Assembly (NCBI GenBank): GCA_964512995.1
Contig: CAZELM010000001.1
Span: 62,001 to 126,000, forward strand
Direction: 5' to 3'
Source: CAZELM01 sp964512995
GTDB lineage: Bacteria; CSSED10-310
DNA length: 64,000 nt
Both the position numbers and the translations under genes were made by a program. The notes beneath the pieces were generated by a model. The model saw nothing but the letters and a program-made list of their open reading frames with translations. It did no database searches and was not told the origin of the DNA. Shown here in pieces: positions 1-9,147 of the stretch. Positions within the stretch are counted from its first letter, which is position 1, and each line of letters begins with the position of its first letter.

Positions 1-1
1 G

Positions 2-844
2 GAAAAGTTTGATAAAACGATTATTTTTCAAGCGCATATGGATGAGGTCGGATTCCGGCCCTTTCGATATCTTCCGAATGGATTCATTGAGCTGACACCA
101 ACCGGCGGTGTTCCCCGTGATGTCACAAATCAGATGGTCGTTTTTCATCCTGCTGGAGTGCATGGTGTTTTAGTCATTTCCGAAGTGGACAGGCGGCCGG
201 TGTATTTTGTGGACATTGGTGCCAAAGATGCCAAAGAAGCCTTGAAAATGGTGCCTCATCATGCCAATGGTGCCTATATGGAAGTTCTGATGGAGGAGAG
301 TGCCACTCAGATCAAAGGGAAAAGCTTCGACGATCGAGCCGGTTGTGCCGCCATCGTCAGTGTATTGAAGGACTGGCCATTGACAGCTCGAAACAGAGTG
401 ATCGGCGTCTTTACAGCGCGAGAGGAAACCGGCAACTGGCCGGTCACGGAGCTTTATCGGGTGTTGATGGATCACCGGCTGGAGCCGGACCTGATCGTCA
501 ATGTTGAATGTTGCCCTGGTGGACCGATTCCAGGCGAGCTGCATGCACTGGCCAATATTGGAGATGGTATTGTCCTGGTGAATATGGACGCATCATATGA
601 ACCCGATCCGGATATCTGTCGTTTCATGGAAACACTCGCTCAAGATAAGAAAATTCACAGCCAGCATATGGCCGTCCGGGATGGTTCCGGAGAATTAGGG
701 CGATTGGCGTTGGGATTCGGTGTCGCGGGTTATCCACTGACCATCCCATGCCGTTACATGCATTACCCGCATTCGGTGATTGCTAAGAATGACTATATTG
801 CCTGTATCCGGATGATTCAGGAGATCGCTGAGATATATCACTGA
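2..844 (+). CDS. M42 family metallopeptidase, 5'-truncated by window edge
   Basis: Zinc-dependent aminopeptidase of the M42 (endoglucanase M / TET) family, normally a cytoplasmic oligomer that trims peptides. The frame is open from base 2. The first ATG (38) lies inside the AHMDEVG zinc-ligand motif, so the true start is upstream of the window. Visible family motifs are the His of AHMDE, the bridging-metal Asp of FDDRAG, the catalytic Glu pair in TAREETG, and the C-terminal His region YMHYPHS. At the position where the family usually has a metal-ligand Asp the protein reads NVECC, so Glu would have to replace Asp. It ends 34 bp from the convergent thi operon. Family assignment is firm; substrate is unknown. 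Confidence 0.88.
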   Translation, partial: EKFDKTIIFQAHMDEVGFRPFRYLPNGFIELTPTGGVPRDVTNQMVVFHPAGVHGVLVISEVDRRPVYFVDIGAKDAKEALKMVPHHANGAYMEVLMEESATQIKGKSFDDRAGCAAIVSVLKDWPLTARNRVIGVFTAREETGNWPVTELYRVLMDHRLEPDLIVNVECCPGGPIPGELHALANIGDGIVLVNMDASYEPDPDICRFMETLAQDKKIHSQHMAVRDGSGELGRLALGFGVAGYPLTIPCRYMHYPHSVIAKNDYIACIRMIQEIAEIYH

Positions 845-878
845 CGGAAAAGCTGAAATCAACAGCAGTCGGACACCT

Positions 879-1877
879 TTAGGATCTGAAATGATCCCAT
901 CCTGCGTGTACGAGTTGATATGGTTTGTTGCTTTTATGGAGATGAACCGTGTTTCCTGCGACGATCCGGCCAATCGTCGCAACCCGGGGGGCTCCCGCTA
1001 GACAGGCAGCATGGGCAGCCGCATTCGCACGATCCGGGGAAACGGTCCAGCAGAGTTCGTAATCTTCACCACCTGACAGTGCCCAGAGCACGGGATCTGC
1101 ACCAAGCTTCCAAGCAGCGAGATGCACTTCCGGCAGAATGGGTACCATGTCAACATCGACGGATGCACCAACACAGCTTCGCTCACAAATGTGACCTAAA
1201 TCCTGAATCAATCCATCAGAGATATCGATCATAGCGGTAACTCCGGAAGTTAGCGCCAGTGCTTTCCCAACCGCGGTTCGGGCTCTGGGATCAAAATGGG
1301 CTTGCATCAACCTGGGATATCGATCGAAAGAATGATTCTGGAGGAGAATGTGGAGCCCTGCCGTTGATGCTCCCAAGTGCCCCGAAACCTGGATCAGATC
1401 CCCGGGGCGAGATCCGTGTCGGGTCAGATACTGATTGGAGGGTGCTTCCCCGAGAAGTGTAATATTGAGAACGATATGTTGCGCTGATCGAGTGGTATCA
1501 CCTCCAACGATCGTGATCTGGTTTTCTTCTGCGATGTCCTTCAATCCCAGAAAGAAATCATCGAGATAAGTGATATCCAGGTCGGGTGGTATCGCCATGG
1601 ACAGCAAAAAGTATGTCGGGGTTCCTCCCATCGCAGCGATATCACTGACATTCACGGATAATGTTTTGCGCCCCAGCATTCTGGGGGGGATTCGTTCACG
1701 GATAAAATGCGTATTTTCCACCAGCAGGTCGGTTGTTATCAGGAGCACCCGGTTGTGGCCGGTTTCGATCACTGCACAATCATCTCCGATTCCTTCGATG
1801 ACATGCGGATTGGAGGATGGAACGATTGGGAGGATGCGGTTGATCAGGCCGAATTCACCGAGATCGTTGAGCTTCAT
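879..1877 (-). CDS. thiL: thiamine-monophosphate kinase ThiL
   Basis: ATP-dependent phosphorylation of thiamine monophosphate to the cofactor thiamine diphosphate, in the cytoplasm. The 332-residue length is normal. The N-terminus carries the family signature GEFGLINRI followed by GIGDDCAVI (metal and ATP site), then ITTDLLVENTHF, KTLSVNVSDIAAMGG and a central VGGDTTRS; the C-terminal half has MIDISDGLIQDLGHI and SGGEDYEL. The ATG (1877-1875) overlaps the thiE stop as ATGA, so the two are translationally coupled. Last gene of the minus-strand thiM-thiE-thiL operon, which covers thiazole salvage, coupling with pyrimidine and final phosphorylation. Confidence 0.95.
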   Translation of the reverse strand: MKLNDLGEFGLINRILPIVPSSNPHVIEGIGDDCAVIETGHNRVLLITTDLLVENTHFIRERIPPRMLGRKTLSVNVSDIAAMGGTPTYFLLSMAIPPDLDITYLDDFFLGLKDIAEENQITIVGGDTTRSAQHIVLNITLLGEAPSNQYLTRHGSRPGDLIQVSGHLGASTAGLHILLQNHSFDRYPRLMQAHFDPRARTAVGKALALTSGVTAMIDISDGLIQDLGHICERSCVGASVDVDMVPILPEVHLAAWKLGADPVLWALSGGEDYELCWTVSPDRANAAAHAACLAGAPRVATIGRIVAGNTVHLHKSNKPYQLVHAGWDHFRS

Positions 1878-2524
1878 CGTGTGATTCTGACCGATCGGAT
1901 GGCTTTTGCAAGGTCGGCTGCGGCATCGGCTGGATGATCGGCGGAAACCACCCAGGAAACAACTGCCACTCCATCCGCTCCGGATAAAATGACATCCCGG
2001 ACATTGCCCGGATGAATACCGCCGATTCCGATCACAGGGACCGAACTCATCTGAGAAATTGTCCGGAGACAGTCCAAACCCAGTGATTGTTCGATGTCCG
2101 GCTTGGTCGCCGTCCGGAAGACACCCGATACGGCTATGTAGTCAGCGCCGTTCTCGATCGCTTCCTCAGCTTCTTCGCTCGAATGCACAGATATTCCGAT
2201 AATTTTGGAATAGCCCAGATATTTCCGGGCTATTGCGATGGGAAGATCGTCCTGACCCAGGTGGAGGCCATCTGCATCCGAAGCCAGAGCCAGATCCAGA
2301 CGATCGTTGATGATCAATGGAATTCCGGATGCCCGGGTGACTTGCTGGATGGTGCTGATCGTTTCCAGCATATTCCGGGTGGATTGTCCGCGTTTTTCCC
2401 GGTACTGGATAATGGTCGCGCCTCCGTTGATGGCCTGTCGGATGATATCACTGGAACGGCGGCCCCGTGACAGGTGATCATCCGTGATCACGTAAATCGA
2501 GTAATCGACACTGGTCTTATTCAT
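1874..2524 (-). CDS. thiE: thiamine-phosphate synthase ThiE
   Basis: Joins hydroxymethylpyrimidine diphosphate to thiazole phosphate to give thiamine monophosphate. TIM-barrel enzyme of 216 residues. Visible motifs: IYVITDD at the N-terminus, IIQYREKR, LIINDRLDLALASDADG, HLGQDDLP, GISVHS, ADYIAVSGVF, and the phosphate-binding VIGIGGI. The open frame extends another 88 codons upstream, but that extension only reads through thiM in another frame. The start at 2524 makes an ATGA overlap with the thiM stop and begins directly before the first strand of the fold, so I chose it. It also overlaps thiL by ATGA downstream. Confidence 0.95.
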   Translation of the reverse strand: MNKTSVDYSIYVITDDHLSRGRRSSDIIRQAINGGATIIQYREKRGQSTRNMLETISTIQQVTRASGIPLIINDRLDLALASDADGLHLGQDDLPIAIARKYLGYSKIIGISVHSSEEAEEAIENGADYIAVSGVFRTATKPDIEQSLGLDCLRTISQMSSVPVIGIGGIHPGNVRDVILSGADGVAVVSWVVSADHPADAAADLAKAIRSVRITR

Positions 2525-3327
2525 AGTTTCCGAATGTTCACGGTCTGTTGAACGATCGGGAGCTGGATATTCTGGAGCGCATCGAACAGCTCGACCTGGA
2601 AAGAACCGGGGCCTTTTGCCAGCCGGGCTGCTTCCATCCCTGCGATGCCATAATATGCCAGAGCCTGCGCGGCAGCATGCACATAATCGTTCTGGACAGC
2701 GGCAAAACAAGCGACGATGGCAGATGCCGCGCAACCAGTTCCGGTAACGTGTCTGAACATGGCATCGCCACCTCGCACACCCAAACACCGGGTGCCATCG
2801 GAAACAATATCTTCAACGCCTGTCACGGCAATGACTGCATTCAGAGTGGTGGAAATCGCTCTCGCATGGTCGATCAGATAATCTGTATCCAGCAGAGAAT
2901 CCACTCCCCGGATCGTTGATGTATGTCCGGCCAGCGCGAGAATCTCCGCGGCATTCCCTCGAATGATACTGCAATGGACTTCATTCAGGATTCTGTGAGC
3001 GGTTGTTGTCCGGTAGGTGGTGGCACCCACTCCCACCGGATCTAAAATGACGGGTATGTTACGCCGGTTGGCTGCTTTTCCTGCGAGCAGCATGGATTCG
3101 ATCCAGGCAGATTCAAGGGTTCCAATGTTCAGAACGATCGCACGAGCGTGACCGGCCATTTCTTCCACTTCTTCCGGAGCATGCGCCATCACCGGTGATG
3201 CTCCCAATGCCAGAATCGCATTTGCAGAGGAGTTCATGACGACAAAGTTGGTCAGATTGTGAATGAGTGGCGGGTTTTTCCGGATTTCACGCAGCGATTG
3301 AAAAATCTCATGTGCCCAATCAGTCAT
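2521..3327 (-). CDS. thiM: hydroxyethylthiazole kinase ThiM
   Basis: Phosphorylates 4-methyl-5-(2-hydroxyethyl)thiazole for thiamine salvage; ribokinase-like fold. Motifs: PLIHNLTNFVVMNSSAN, GASPVMAH, ILDPVGVGAT, GNAAEI, the ATP-site and catalytic-base region VTGTGCAASA. I place the start at the ATG at 3327, preceded by the purine-rich AAAGGGAAAAGG. A TTG ten codons upstream (3357) is also in frame but has a weaker site. No thiC, thiG or thiD lies in the window, so de novo synthesis cannot be judged. First gene of the operon, giving the order salvage kinase, coupling enzyme, final kinase. Confidence 0.92.
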   Translation of the reverse strand: MTDWAHEIFQSLREIRKNPPLIHNLTNFVVMNSSANAILALGASPVMAHAPEEVEEMAGHARAIVLNIGTLESAWIESMLLAGKAANRRNIPVILDPVGVGATTYRTTTAHRILNEVHCSIIRGNAAEILALAGHTSTIRGVDSLLDTDYLIDHARAISTTLNAVIAVTGVEDIVSDGTRCLGVRGGDAMFRHVTGTGCAASAIVACFAAVQNDYVHAAAQALAYYGIAGMEAARLAKGPGSFQVELFDALQNIQLPIVQQTVNIRKL

Positions 3328-3507
3328 ACCTTTTCCCTTTCTTTTGATATGGCTCAAGGTGAAACGTTCATTTCACATCTCCTCACTACGCTACCAGTTT
3401 TGCAAATCATTTTAAAGAATTTCGTAATGGGGAGACGGAGGATTGCCGTAGTTCCATCTGGCGTATGATGTTCCGGGACCGATGTTCACACCTTCCTTTT
3501 ACGAATT

Positions 3508-3536
3508 TATTATGGGTAGACTTATCCCTATATAAT
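3508..3536 (+). promoter_or_regulatory. possible cysS promoter (-10 TATAAT)
   Basis: A perfect TATAAT lies at 3531-3536, about 45 bp before the cysS start. The matching -35 region with a 17-bp spacer (3508-3513, TATTAT) is poor. The region lies between divergent thiM and cysS (224-254 bp); nothing else certain is visible in it and I could not find the conserved parts of a TPP riboswitch upstream of thiM. Confidence 0.4.
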
Positions 3537-3581
3537 CCTTTAGAATGAATTTATGGCTATGATAAAGGAGGAGCTTTAGAG

Positions 3582-4988
3582 ATGAATCCAAGACCGATAG
3601 AATTTACGGATACGATGACAGGTCGCAAGCGATTATTTGAGTCTTTGGAGCCGGGGCATGCGAAGATATATTCTTGTGGCCCGACGGTCTATAACTACGC
3701 TCATATCGGTAATTTCAGAAACTTTGTATTTGTGGATGTTTTACGGCGGGTGTTGAAGCTTTTTGGATATCAGGTCACCCATGTCATGAATATTACGGAC
3801 ATCGATGACAAAATTATCCGGGACGCCCGAAAGGAAGGAATCAGCACCACGGAACTGGCTCGACGCTATGAGCAGGCATTTTTCGATGATTGCAGATTTT
3901 TACGCCTGGAAAAAATGGAATACCATCCGCGAGCGACGGAGCACATCGAAGAAATGAAAGAATTAGTTCAGCGGCTGATTGAGAAAGGTGTAACCTATTC
4001 ATCCGGAGGATCTGTGTATTTCCGGATCGGAGCATTCCGGGAATATGGCAAGCTGTCGCGGATTGATCTGAGCAGTGTCAAACAGGGAGCGCGTGTAGAT
4101 ACGGATGAATATTCAAAAGATGATGCGCGGGATTTTGTGTTATGGAAAGGAAGCCGCGACGGAGAACCATCCTGGGAAACGCCGTTTGGAAACGGGCGGC
4201 CGGGATGGCATCTGGAATGTTCTGCGATGAGCAGCAAATATCTGGGTAACACATTCGATATCCATACGGGAGCGGAAGACCTTGTTTTTCCTCATCACGA
4301 AAATGAAATAGCTCAGAGTGAAGCGGCGCATGGCGTGCCTTTTGTCCGGTATTGGCTCCATTGTGCATTCCTGAATATGAAAGAGCAGAAAATGTCTAAA
4401 TCCCTGGGTAATATCATCACCGTGCATGATCTGTCCGAGAGAGGCGCGAATGCTGCGGCGCTTCGCTATTTTCTTCTGTCTGTTCACTACCGGAAACCAT
4501 TGACATTCTCGGAGGAGGCGATTTCGGCGTCTGCTGCCGCTGTGGAGCGCATTCAGGCATTTCATGACAGAATCAGAACAGTTGCCTCTCTGGAGCCGAC
4601 CGGTGCAACCGGACAACAAACTGAAAAAATTTTACAGTACCGGGAGGATTTTATGGCCGGACTGGCGGATGACTTGAATACGGCTCGATCATTGGGTGTG
4701 TTGTTCGAGATGATCCGGGAGATCAATCAGGTGATGGATCAGCATGATCTTTCTGCCGATGATGCACGCATTGGTTTGAATTTTCTAATGGAAGCCGATT
4801 CGGTTTTGGCCATATTAAATGTTGATCGGGAGATTCTGGCGGAGGAGATCGAACAACTCATCGCTGACCGTCAGGCTGCCCGAAAGGCTCGGAATTTTGC
4901 TGAATCGGATCGTATCCGTGATCATTTGAAAGCGATGGGTATTGTGTTGGAGGATACCCGGGAAGGAGTCCGATGGCGAAGAGGATAA
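3582..4988 (+). CDS. cysS: cysteinyl-tRNA synthetase
   Basis: Class I synthetase charging tRNA-Cys. The 468 residues are standard. Zinc ligand Cys32 sits in YSCGPTVYNYAHIGN, where AHIGN (41-44) is the HIGH motif. Further on are GWHLECSAM (second zinc-ligand region), HTGAEDLVFPHHENEIAQ (more zinc ligands) and KMSKSLGN (the KMSKS loop). The C-terminal DALR/anticodon helical region is present to the end. The start has a strong AAAGGAGG site at 3564-3571. The 3' end overlaps the next gene by 16 bp, so it probably begins the long plus-strand transcript. Confidence 0.97.
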   Translation: MNPRPIEFTDTMTGRKRLFESLEPGHAKIYSCGPTVYNYAHIGNFRNFVFVDVLRRVLKLFGYQVTHVMNITDIDDKIIRDARKEGISTTELARRYEQAFFDDCRFLRLEKMEYHPRATEHIEEMKELVQRLIEKGVTYSSGGSVYFRIGAFREYGKLSRIDLSSVKQGARVDTDEYSKDDARDFVLWKGSRDGEPSWETPFGNGRPGWHLECSAMSSKYLGNTFDIHTGAEDLVFPHHENEIAQSEAAHGVPFVRYWLHCAFLNMKEQKMSKSLGNIITVHDLSERGANAAALRYFLLSVHYRKPLTFSEEAISASAAAVERIQAFHDRIRTVASLEPTGATGQQTEKILQYREDFMAGLADDLNTARSLGVLFEMIREINQVMDQHDLSADDARIGLNFLMEADSVLAILNVDREILAEEIEQLIADRQAARKARNFAESDRIRDHLKAMGIVLEDTREGVRWRRG

Positions 4989-6427
4989 CATCGACCGTTG
5001 TGAACCATAGATGGCTGATTTCTGCTGTGAGTATCGTCATCCTGAGTGCTTTATTCGCTGGGATTGTGGTTTCCGGAGAAGATGTCGGGAATGGGGAAAC
5101 GGATCGAAAGACGCCTCATGAAATCTGGATATTACCTGTAAAAGATGCCATCCACCCGATGATCTCTGAATTTCTGACCGAGAATATTCACAAAGCAGAA
5201 GAACGGCGCGTTCACTGTCTGATCATTGAACTGGATACTCCGGGTGGACTGATGGAAACAACCCGCGAAATTGTAAAGCTTGAAATGAATGCCGGAATAC
5301 CGGTGATCGTCTATGTGGCTCCCCGGGGGGCTCGAGCTGCGTCAGCGGGGATGTTCATCACTATCGCAGCGCATGTTGCAGTCATGGCTCCGGCAACGAA
5401 CATTGGAGCAGCTCATCCTGTTTCAATGGGAGGTGGCGATCGTCCGGAACCAGCGAATCAGGATATCCCTCCAGGTCCACAGGAACCAGATCGACAGGAT
5501 ATCGGGTGGTCTCCCAAGATTGTCCAGCAATCAGATATCATGGAAGAAAAAATCATGAATGATACCTTGGCCTGGGCTCGAACAATTGCAGAAAAACGAG
5601 GCAGGAATGTGTCGTGGGTGGAATCTGCGGTGGTTTCGAGTGTTTCTGCGACAGAGCAGGAAGCATTAAAGGAAGGGGTGATCGATCTGGTCTGCGGCTC
5701 TCGGTCAGACTTGTTTATCGCTCTGAATGGAAGAAAAATCGAACTGGCAAACGGTGAGATCGCAACGCTTGAAACACAGAACATCCAGGTTGTTGAAAAG
5801 CAGATGAATTTTCGGCAACGGCTGCTTTCTGCCATCATAAATCCCAACATTGCGCTATATCTGTTGATGTTTGGCATTATGGGACTGGTTTTTGAGATCA
5901 TGCATCCTGGAGTGATTTTTCCGGGTGTATTTGGAGCGATCTGCCTTATTCTCGGTCTGTTTGCTCTGCATACGCTGCCTATTAATTATGCTGGATTGTT
6001 TTTGATATTGCTGTCGTTTGGTTTCTTTGCTGCGGAGATCAAGATCCCCAGTTATGGCATCTTGACCATTGGAGGTGTTGTGGCGTTTTTATTAGGCGCA
6101 TCGATGTTGCTGGATTCAGATATCCCCGGGCTGGAGATCTCGATTGCTGGTCTATTGCCGTTGCTTGTGTCCATGGTGTTGATCACGTTTTTTCTGGTCA
6201 GCCTGGTACTCCGAAGTCATCGCCGGGAAGTTCGGACAGCGGAGTTTGGGATGGTTGGCCTGACAGGCAGAGTCACGCAGCCGCTGTCTCCATCCGGCAC
6301 TATTTTTGTCCATGGTGAATTATGGCGTGCAAGAACAAAAGATGCTATGATGATTCCTGAGGGAAGAATGGTCAAAGTCATCGCGATGGAAGGATTATCC
6401 CTGATCGTCGAACCCATTTTGGAATGA
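4973..6427 (+). CDS. NfeD-family membrane serine protease (ClpP-class)
   Basis: Membrane-bound protease of the NfeD/1510-N type, which cleaves hydrophobic stretches of partner stomatin-like proteins. Domains: N-terminal membrane segment or signal (about 13-35), ClpP-fold protease (about 50-260), four hydrophobic segments (about 285-410), and a C-terminal OB-fold NfeD domain (about 420-484). The Ser-Lys dyad is visible as Ser124 in ASAGMF and Lys193 in EEKIMND, separated by a Pro/Gly-rich linker (about 152-185). The start ATG has GGAAGGAG upstream. It is followed 10 bp later by the stomatin gene, the classical NfeD-stomatin pair. Confidence 0.92.
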   Translation: MAKRITSTVVNHRWLISAVSIVILSALFAGIVVSGEDVGNGETDRKTPHEIWILPVKDAIHPMISEFLTENIHKAEERRVHCLIIELDTPGGLMETTREIVKLEMNAGIPVIVYVAPRGARAASAGMFITIAAHVAVMAPATNIGAAHPVSMGGGDRPEPANQDIPPGPQEPDRQDIGWSPKIVQQSDIMEEKIMNDTLAWARTIAEKRGRNVSWVESAVVSSVSATEQEALKEGVIDLVCGSRSDLFIALNGRKIELANGEIATLETQNIQVVEKQMNFRQRLLSAIINPNIALYLLMFGIMGLVFEIMHPGVIFPGVFGAICLILGLFALHTLPINYAGLFLILLSFGFFAAEIKIPSYGILTIGGVVAFLLGASMLLDSDIPGLEISIAGLLPLLVSMVLITFFLVSLVLRSHRREVRTAEFGMVGLTGRVTQPLSPSGTIFVHGELWRARTKDAMMIPEGRMVKVIAMEGLSLIVEPILE

Positions 6428-6437
6428 AGAGGAGGTC

Positions 6438-7199
6438 ATGATGATATCACTCCCACTGGTACTCACTCTATTGGTGTTGGCGTATTTGATCAACAGCATC
6501 AAAATACTCAACGAATATGAGCGAGGAGTTATCTTTCGACTGGGGCGGATTCTCCCCCAGCCAAAAGGTCCCGGTATCATATTGGTGTTCGCTCCGATTG
6601 ATCGCATTGTCAGAATCAGCACGCGGCTTGTAACCTATGATATCCCTCCGCAGGATATCATTACCCGTGATAATGTTTCGGTTAAAGTGAATGCCGTCCT
6701 GTACTACAGGGTGATGAATGCGATCCCGGCGGTGATTGAGGTAGAGGATTATCAATATGCCACATCCCAACTAGCCCAGACAACGCTCCGCAGTGTGCTC
6801 GGGAAACATGAATTGGATGATTTGTTATCGAACCGGGAGCGAATCAATCAGGGTTTACAGGCGATTTTAGATGATCACACGGATCCTTGGGGGATTAAAG
6901 TGGCGAATGTGGAGATAAAACATGTGGACTTGCCGACGGAGATGCAGCGAGCGATGGCGCGACAGGCCGAAGCGGAACGGGAACGTCGAGCTAAAATTAT
7001 CGCGGCGGAAGGGGAGTTTCAGGCTTCTGAAAAACTACAAATGGCCGCTCATGTGATCGCTCAGGAACCCATCGCGTTGCAAATGCGGTATTTGCAGACA
7101 CTGAGTGAAATTGCGACCGAAAACAACTCCACAACTATTTTTCCGATTCCCATTGATTTGTTTAAGATATTTTTTGACAAAAAGGAGAAGTCCAATTAA
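6438..7199 (+). CDS. stomatin-like SPFH/band 7 protein (slipin)
   Basis: Membrane scaffold of the SPFH/band 7 superfamily. A single N-terminal hydrophobic segment (about 3-18) is followed by the band 7 signature NEYERGVIFRLGR, the slipin-type TRLVTYDIPPQDIITRDNVSV, and an Ala/Glu/Arg-rich coiled coil (RQAEAERERRAKIIAAEGEFQ) for oligomerisation. The 253-residue length is typical of the short slipin type that pairs with NfeD. AGGAGG sits at 6430-6435 just before the tandem ATG ATG start. Likely role with the upstream protease is membrane quality control; this is inferred from family knowledge. Confidence 0.93.
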   Translation: MMISLPLVLTLLVLAYLINSIKILNEYERGVIFRLGRILPQPKGPGIILVFAPIDRIVRISTRLVTYDIPPQDIITRDNVSVKVNAVLYYRVMNAIPAVIEVEDYQYATSQLAQTTLRSVLGKHELDDLLSNRERINQGLQAILDDHTDPWGIKVANVEIKHVDLPTEMQRAMARQAEAERERRAKIIAAEGEFQASEKLQMAAHVIAQEPIALQMRYLQTLSEIATENNSTTIFPIPIDLFKIFFDKKEKSN

Positions 7200-7204
7200 G
7201 TTAC

Positions 7205-7879
7205 ATGGCTGAATCATATGAAATCACAAAACATCAATTATACATTCTGATTATTTCGGGTGTTTGTTTAGCGGTATTATTTATTGTTCTGGGTTTTGTT
7301 CTGGGTCGAAATGTGCAAATACCGGAACCGTTTCCGTCTGTTGAAGAGATAGCGGGAAGTAGTGATGAGAATATGAGTCAGTGGACGGAGGTGATCCAGG
7401 ATGTGCCAAAAAGCACCAAAGACTCGTCCGAATCCCCGCATATTCCCAATGAAAATCTGACGTTTTACGACCAATTCTCAAAAAATACTCCCCCCCCTCC
7501 AACTCCCACTGAACCCCCTCAAACATCGACTACTGTCGAATCCTATGCTGCTATGAATGCCGCAAAGCCGACTGTTGCAGCAACCGCAGTTCCTGAAATC
7601 CCGCCAACCGCAGCAATAACGGACAGTGCGGTGGGTTTCTCCGTCCAACTTTCGGCCAATAAACGGAAGGAATTTGCGGATGAATTGAAAGATGGTCTGG
7701 TTAAAAAAGGGTATCCGGCCTATGTATCAAAGCAGATATTCAAGAATAAAAACGTGAGCTATCGGGTACGGGTCGGTCCCTACAGCACAAAAGCGGAAGC
7801 CGAACGAATTGCGAGCCAGCTTGAGAAGAATGAACGTATTGTTCCGTGGATCGTTCAGGTCAGCAAAACCGATGAATAG
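7205..7879 (+). CDS. membrane-anchored SPOR-domain protein
   Basis: A 224-residue protein with a single N-terminal membrane helix (about 13-33), a long Pro/Thr-rich periplasmic linker (about 90-140, including a run of prolines) and a C-terminal SPOR domain (about 147-224; VGFSVQLSANK ... YRVRVGPYSTKAEAERIASQL). SPOR domains bind denuded septal peptidoglycan, so a role at the division site is likely, though the specific function is unknown. It starts 5 bp after the stomatin gene with no strong ribosome site, so translation may be coupled. Confidence 0.85.
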   Translation: MAESYEITKHQLYILIISGVCLAVLFIVLGFVLGRNVQIPEPFPSVEEIAGSSDENMSQWTEVIQDVPKSTKDSSESPHIPNENLTFYDQFSKNTPPPPTPTEPPQTSTTVESYAAMNAAKPTVAATAVPEIPPTAAITDSAVGFSVQLSANKRKEFADELKDGLVKKGYPAYVSKQIFKNKNVSYRVRVGPYSTKAEAERIASQLEKNERIVPWIVQVSKTDE

Positions 7880-8045
7880 CCAATGGATCAGTTCTTCTGT
7901 GTTTCTTGTGAGCGGATCTTACTGGATTCCAGAGACATATTTTGCTCGAAGCTGGGAGACGGCTGCAGATTATCTGAGTGATATTGGTCAAATACCGTAT
8001 CAGCACAGTATGATCACGGAAATTTTTATACACAATCTGATATAA
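7872..8045 (+). CDS. possible small protein, 57 residues
   Basis: An open frame begins at an ATG overlapping the last codons of the SPOR gene and fills most of the gap before phoH. The product would start MNSQWISSSVFL and has aromatic and acidic stretches but no motif I recognise. There is no clear ribosome binding site apart from coupling to the upstream stop codon. It may equally be an untranslated spacer. Confidence 0.25.
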   Translation: MNSQWISSSVFLVSGSYWIPETYFARSWETAADYLSDIGQIPYQHSMITEIFIHNLI

Positions 8046-8062
8046 GGAATTGAGGAGGTTGA

Positions 8063-9103
8063 TTGTCGATAAATCACAGATCTGCTGAGGATTCGTTTTC
8101 AAGTGGAGTAACATTAACAAAAATCAAGGATCTTCAACAATTTTTCGGATCCTACGATGAACATCTTGGTATTCTGGAAAAGGCGTTTGATGTGGAGATT
8201 TCTGCACGTGGCTCCAATCTGTCGATCAGTGGAATTCGGGAATCAGTTCTCGCTGCTTCACAACTTCTGATAAATCTGGAGGAGATGGTTTCTGAAGGGT
8301 ATACACTGACACGATCGGAATTCCAGACTGCGGTTCGAGTTGCGCAGAAAAGTCCGGATGCCACGATTCACCTGCGTGATCTGCTGCTCGGAGGCAGCAT
8401 TATCACCAGCAAACGTAAAAATGTATATCCCCAGACTCCGATGCAGAAGCGATACATTGATACGATCCAGAATAATGATCTGGTGTTTGCCATCGGTCCG
8501 GCAGGAACCGGAAAAACATATTTGGCAGTGGCCATGGCAGTTACTTCGCTTCTGAACAAAAAGGTCAGTCGGATTGTATTGGCACGGCCGGCTGTTGAAG
8601 CAGGAGAGAGCCTGGGATTTCTTCCCGGTGATATGTATCAGAAAGTAAACCCCTATCTGCGTCCATTATATGACGCCCTGTATGATCTACTGGATGTGGA
8701 TCGAGCGAATCGGATGGTCGAGCGGGGTGTTATTGAGATTGCTCCGATTGCCTTTATGCGGGGCCGAACGCTTAATGATTCGTTTATCATCATGGATGAG
8801 GCTCAGAACACAACACCAGAACAGATGAAGATGTTTTTGACACGTCTGGGATTCAATGCAAAGGCGGTTGTGACTGGAGATATCACGCAGATCGATCTAG
8901 CCCCTGGAAAGCGATCAGGACTTGTTGAAATTCAATACATCCTAAAAGGTATCCCATCGATTCAGTTTGTCTACCTCAGTCAGGCAGATGTGGTGCGATG
9001 CAAGCTGGTTCAAGATATTGTCAGAGCCTATGACCATGCAGAAAATAACCGTGCGAAGAAAGATCGACCCATGGATCACTGTTCAGATCGTTCCCCGCAG
9101 TGA
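8063..9103 (+). CDS. PhoH-like ATPase (YbeZ/PhoH family)
   Basis: P-loop ATPase of the PhoH family, associated with ribosome and RNA metabolism and usually next to ybeY, as here. N-terminal KH-like region (about 1-110), then Walker A GPAGTGKTY, the motif LARPAVEAGE, Walker B SFIIMDEAQN with TTPEQMKMFLTRLG, and the sensor VTGDITQIDL. The start is a TTG at 8063 with GAGGAGG six bases upstream, the best-supported site in the region. The 346-residue length fits the family. It heads the phoH-pgpH-ybeY-corC-era run. Confidence 0.93.
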   Translation: MSINHRSAEDSFSSGVTLTKIKDLQQFFGSYDEHLGILEKAFDVEISARGSNLSISGIRESVLAASQLLINLEEMVSEGYTLTRSEFQTAVRVAQKSPDATIHLRDLLLGGSIITSKRKNVYPQTPMQKRYIDTIQNNDLVFAIGPAGTGKTYLAVAMAVTSLLNKKVSRIVLARPAVEAGESLGFLPGDMYQKVNPYLRPLYDALYDLLDVDRANRMVERGVIEIAPIAFMRGRTLNDSFIIMDEAQNTTPEQMKMFLTRLGFNAKAVVTGDITQIDLAPGKRSGLVEIQYILKGIPSIQFVYLSQADVVRCKLVQDIVRAYDHAENNRAKKDRPMDHCSDRSPQ

Positions 9104-9147
9104 CCGGTGCGGTGAGCATATGAACGCACAGCAATGAAATTAACTCC

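Noticed and set aside
2525..2788. 88-codon N-terminal extension of thiE
   Set aside because: It lies wholly within thiM in another frame, and the ATGA junction at 2521-2524 marks the normal ThiE start.
3358..3581. TPP riboswitch upstream of thiM
   Set aside because: A CTGG-AGCGTAG-like stretch is present, but the CTGAGA core and partner stems are not.
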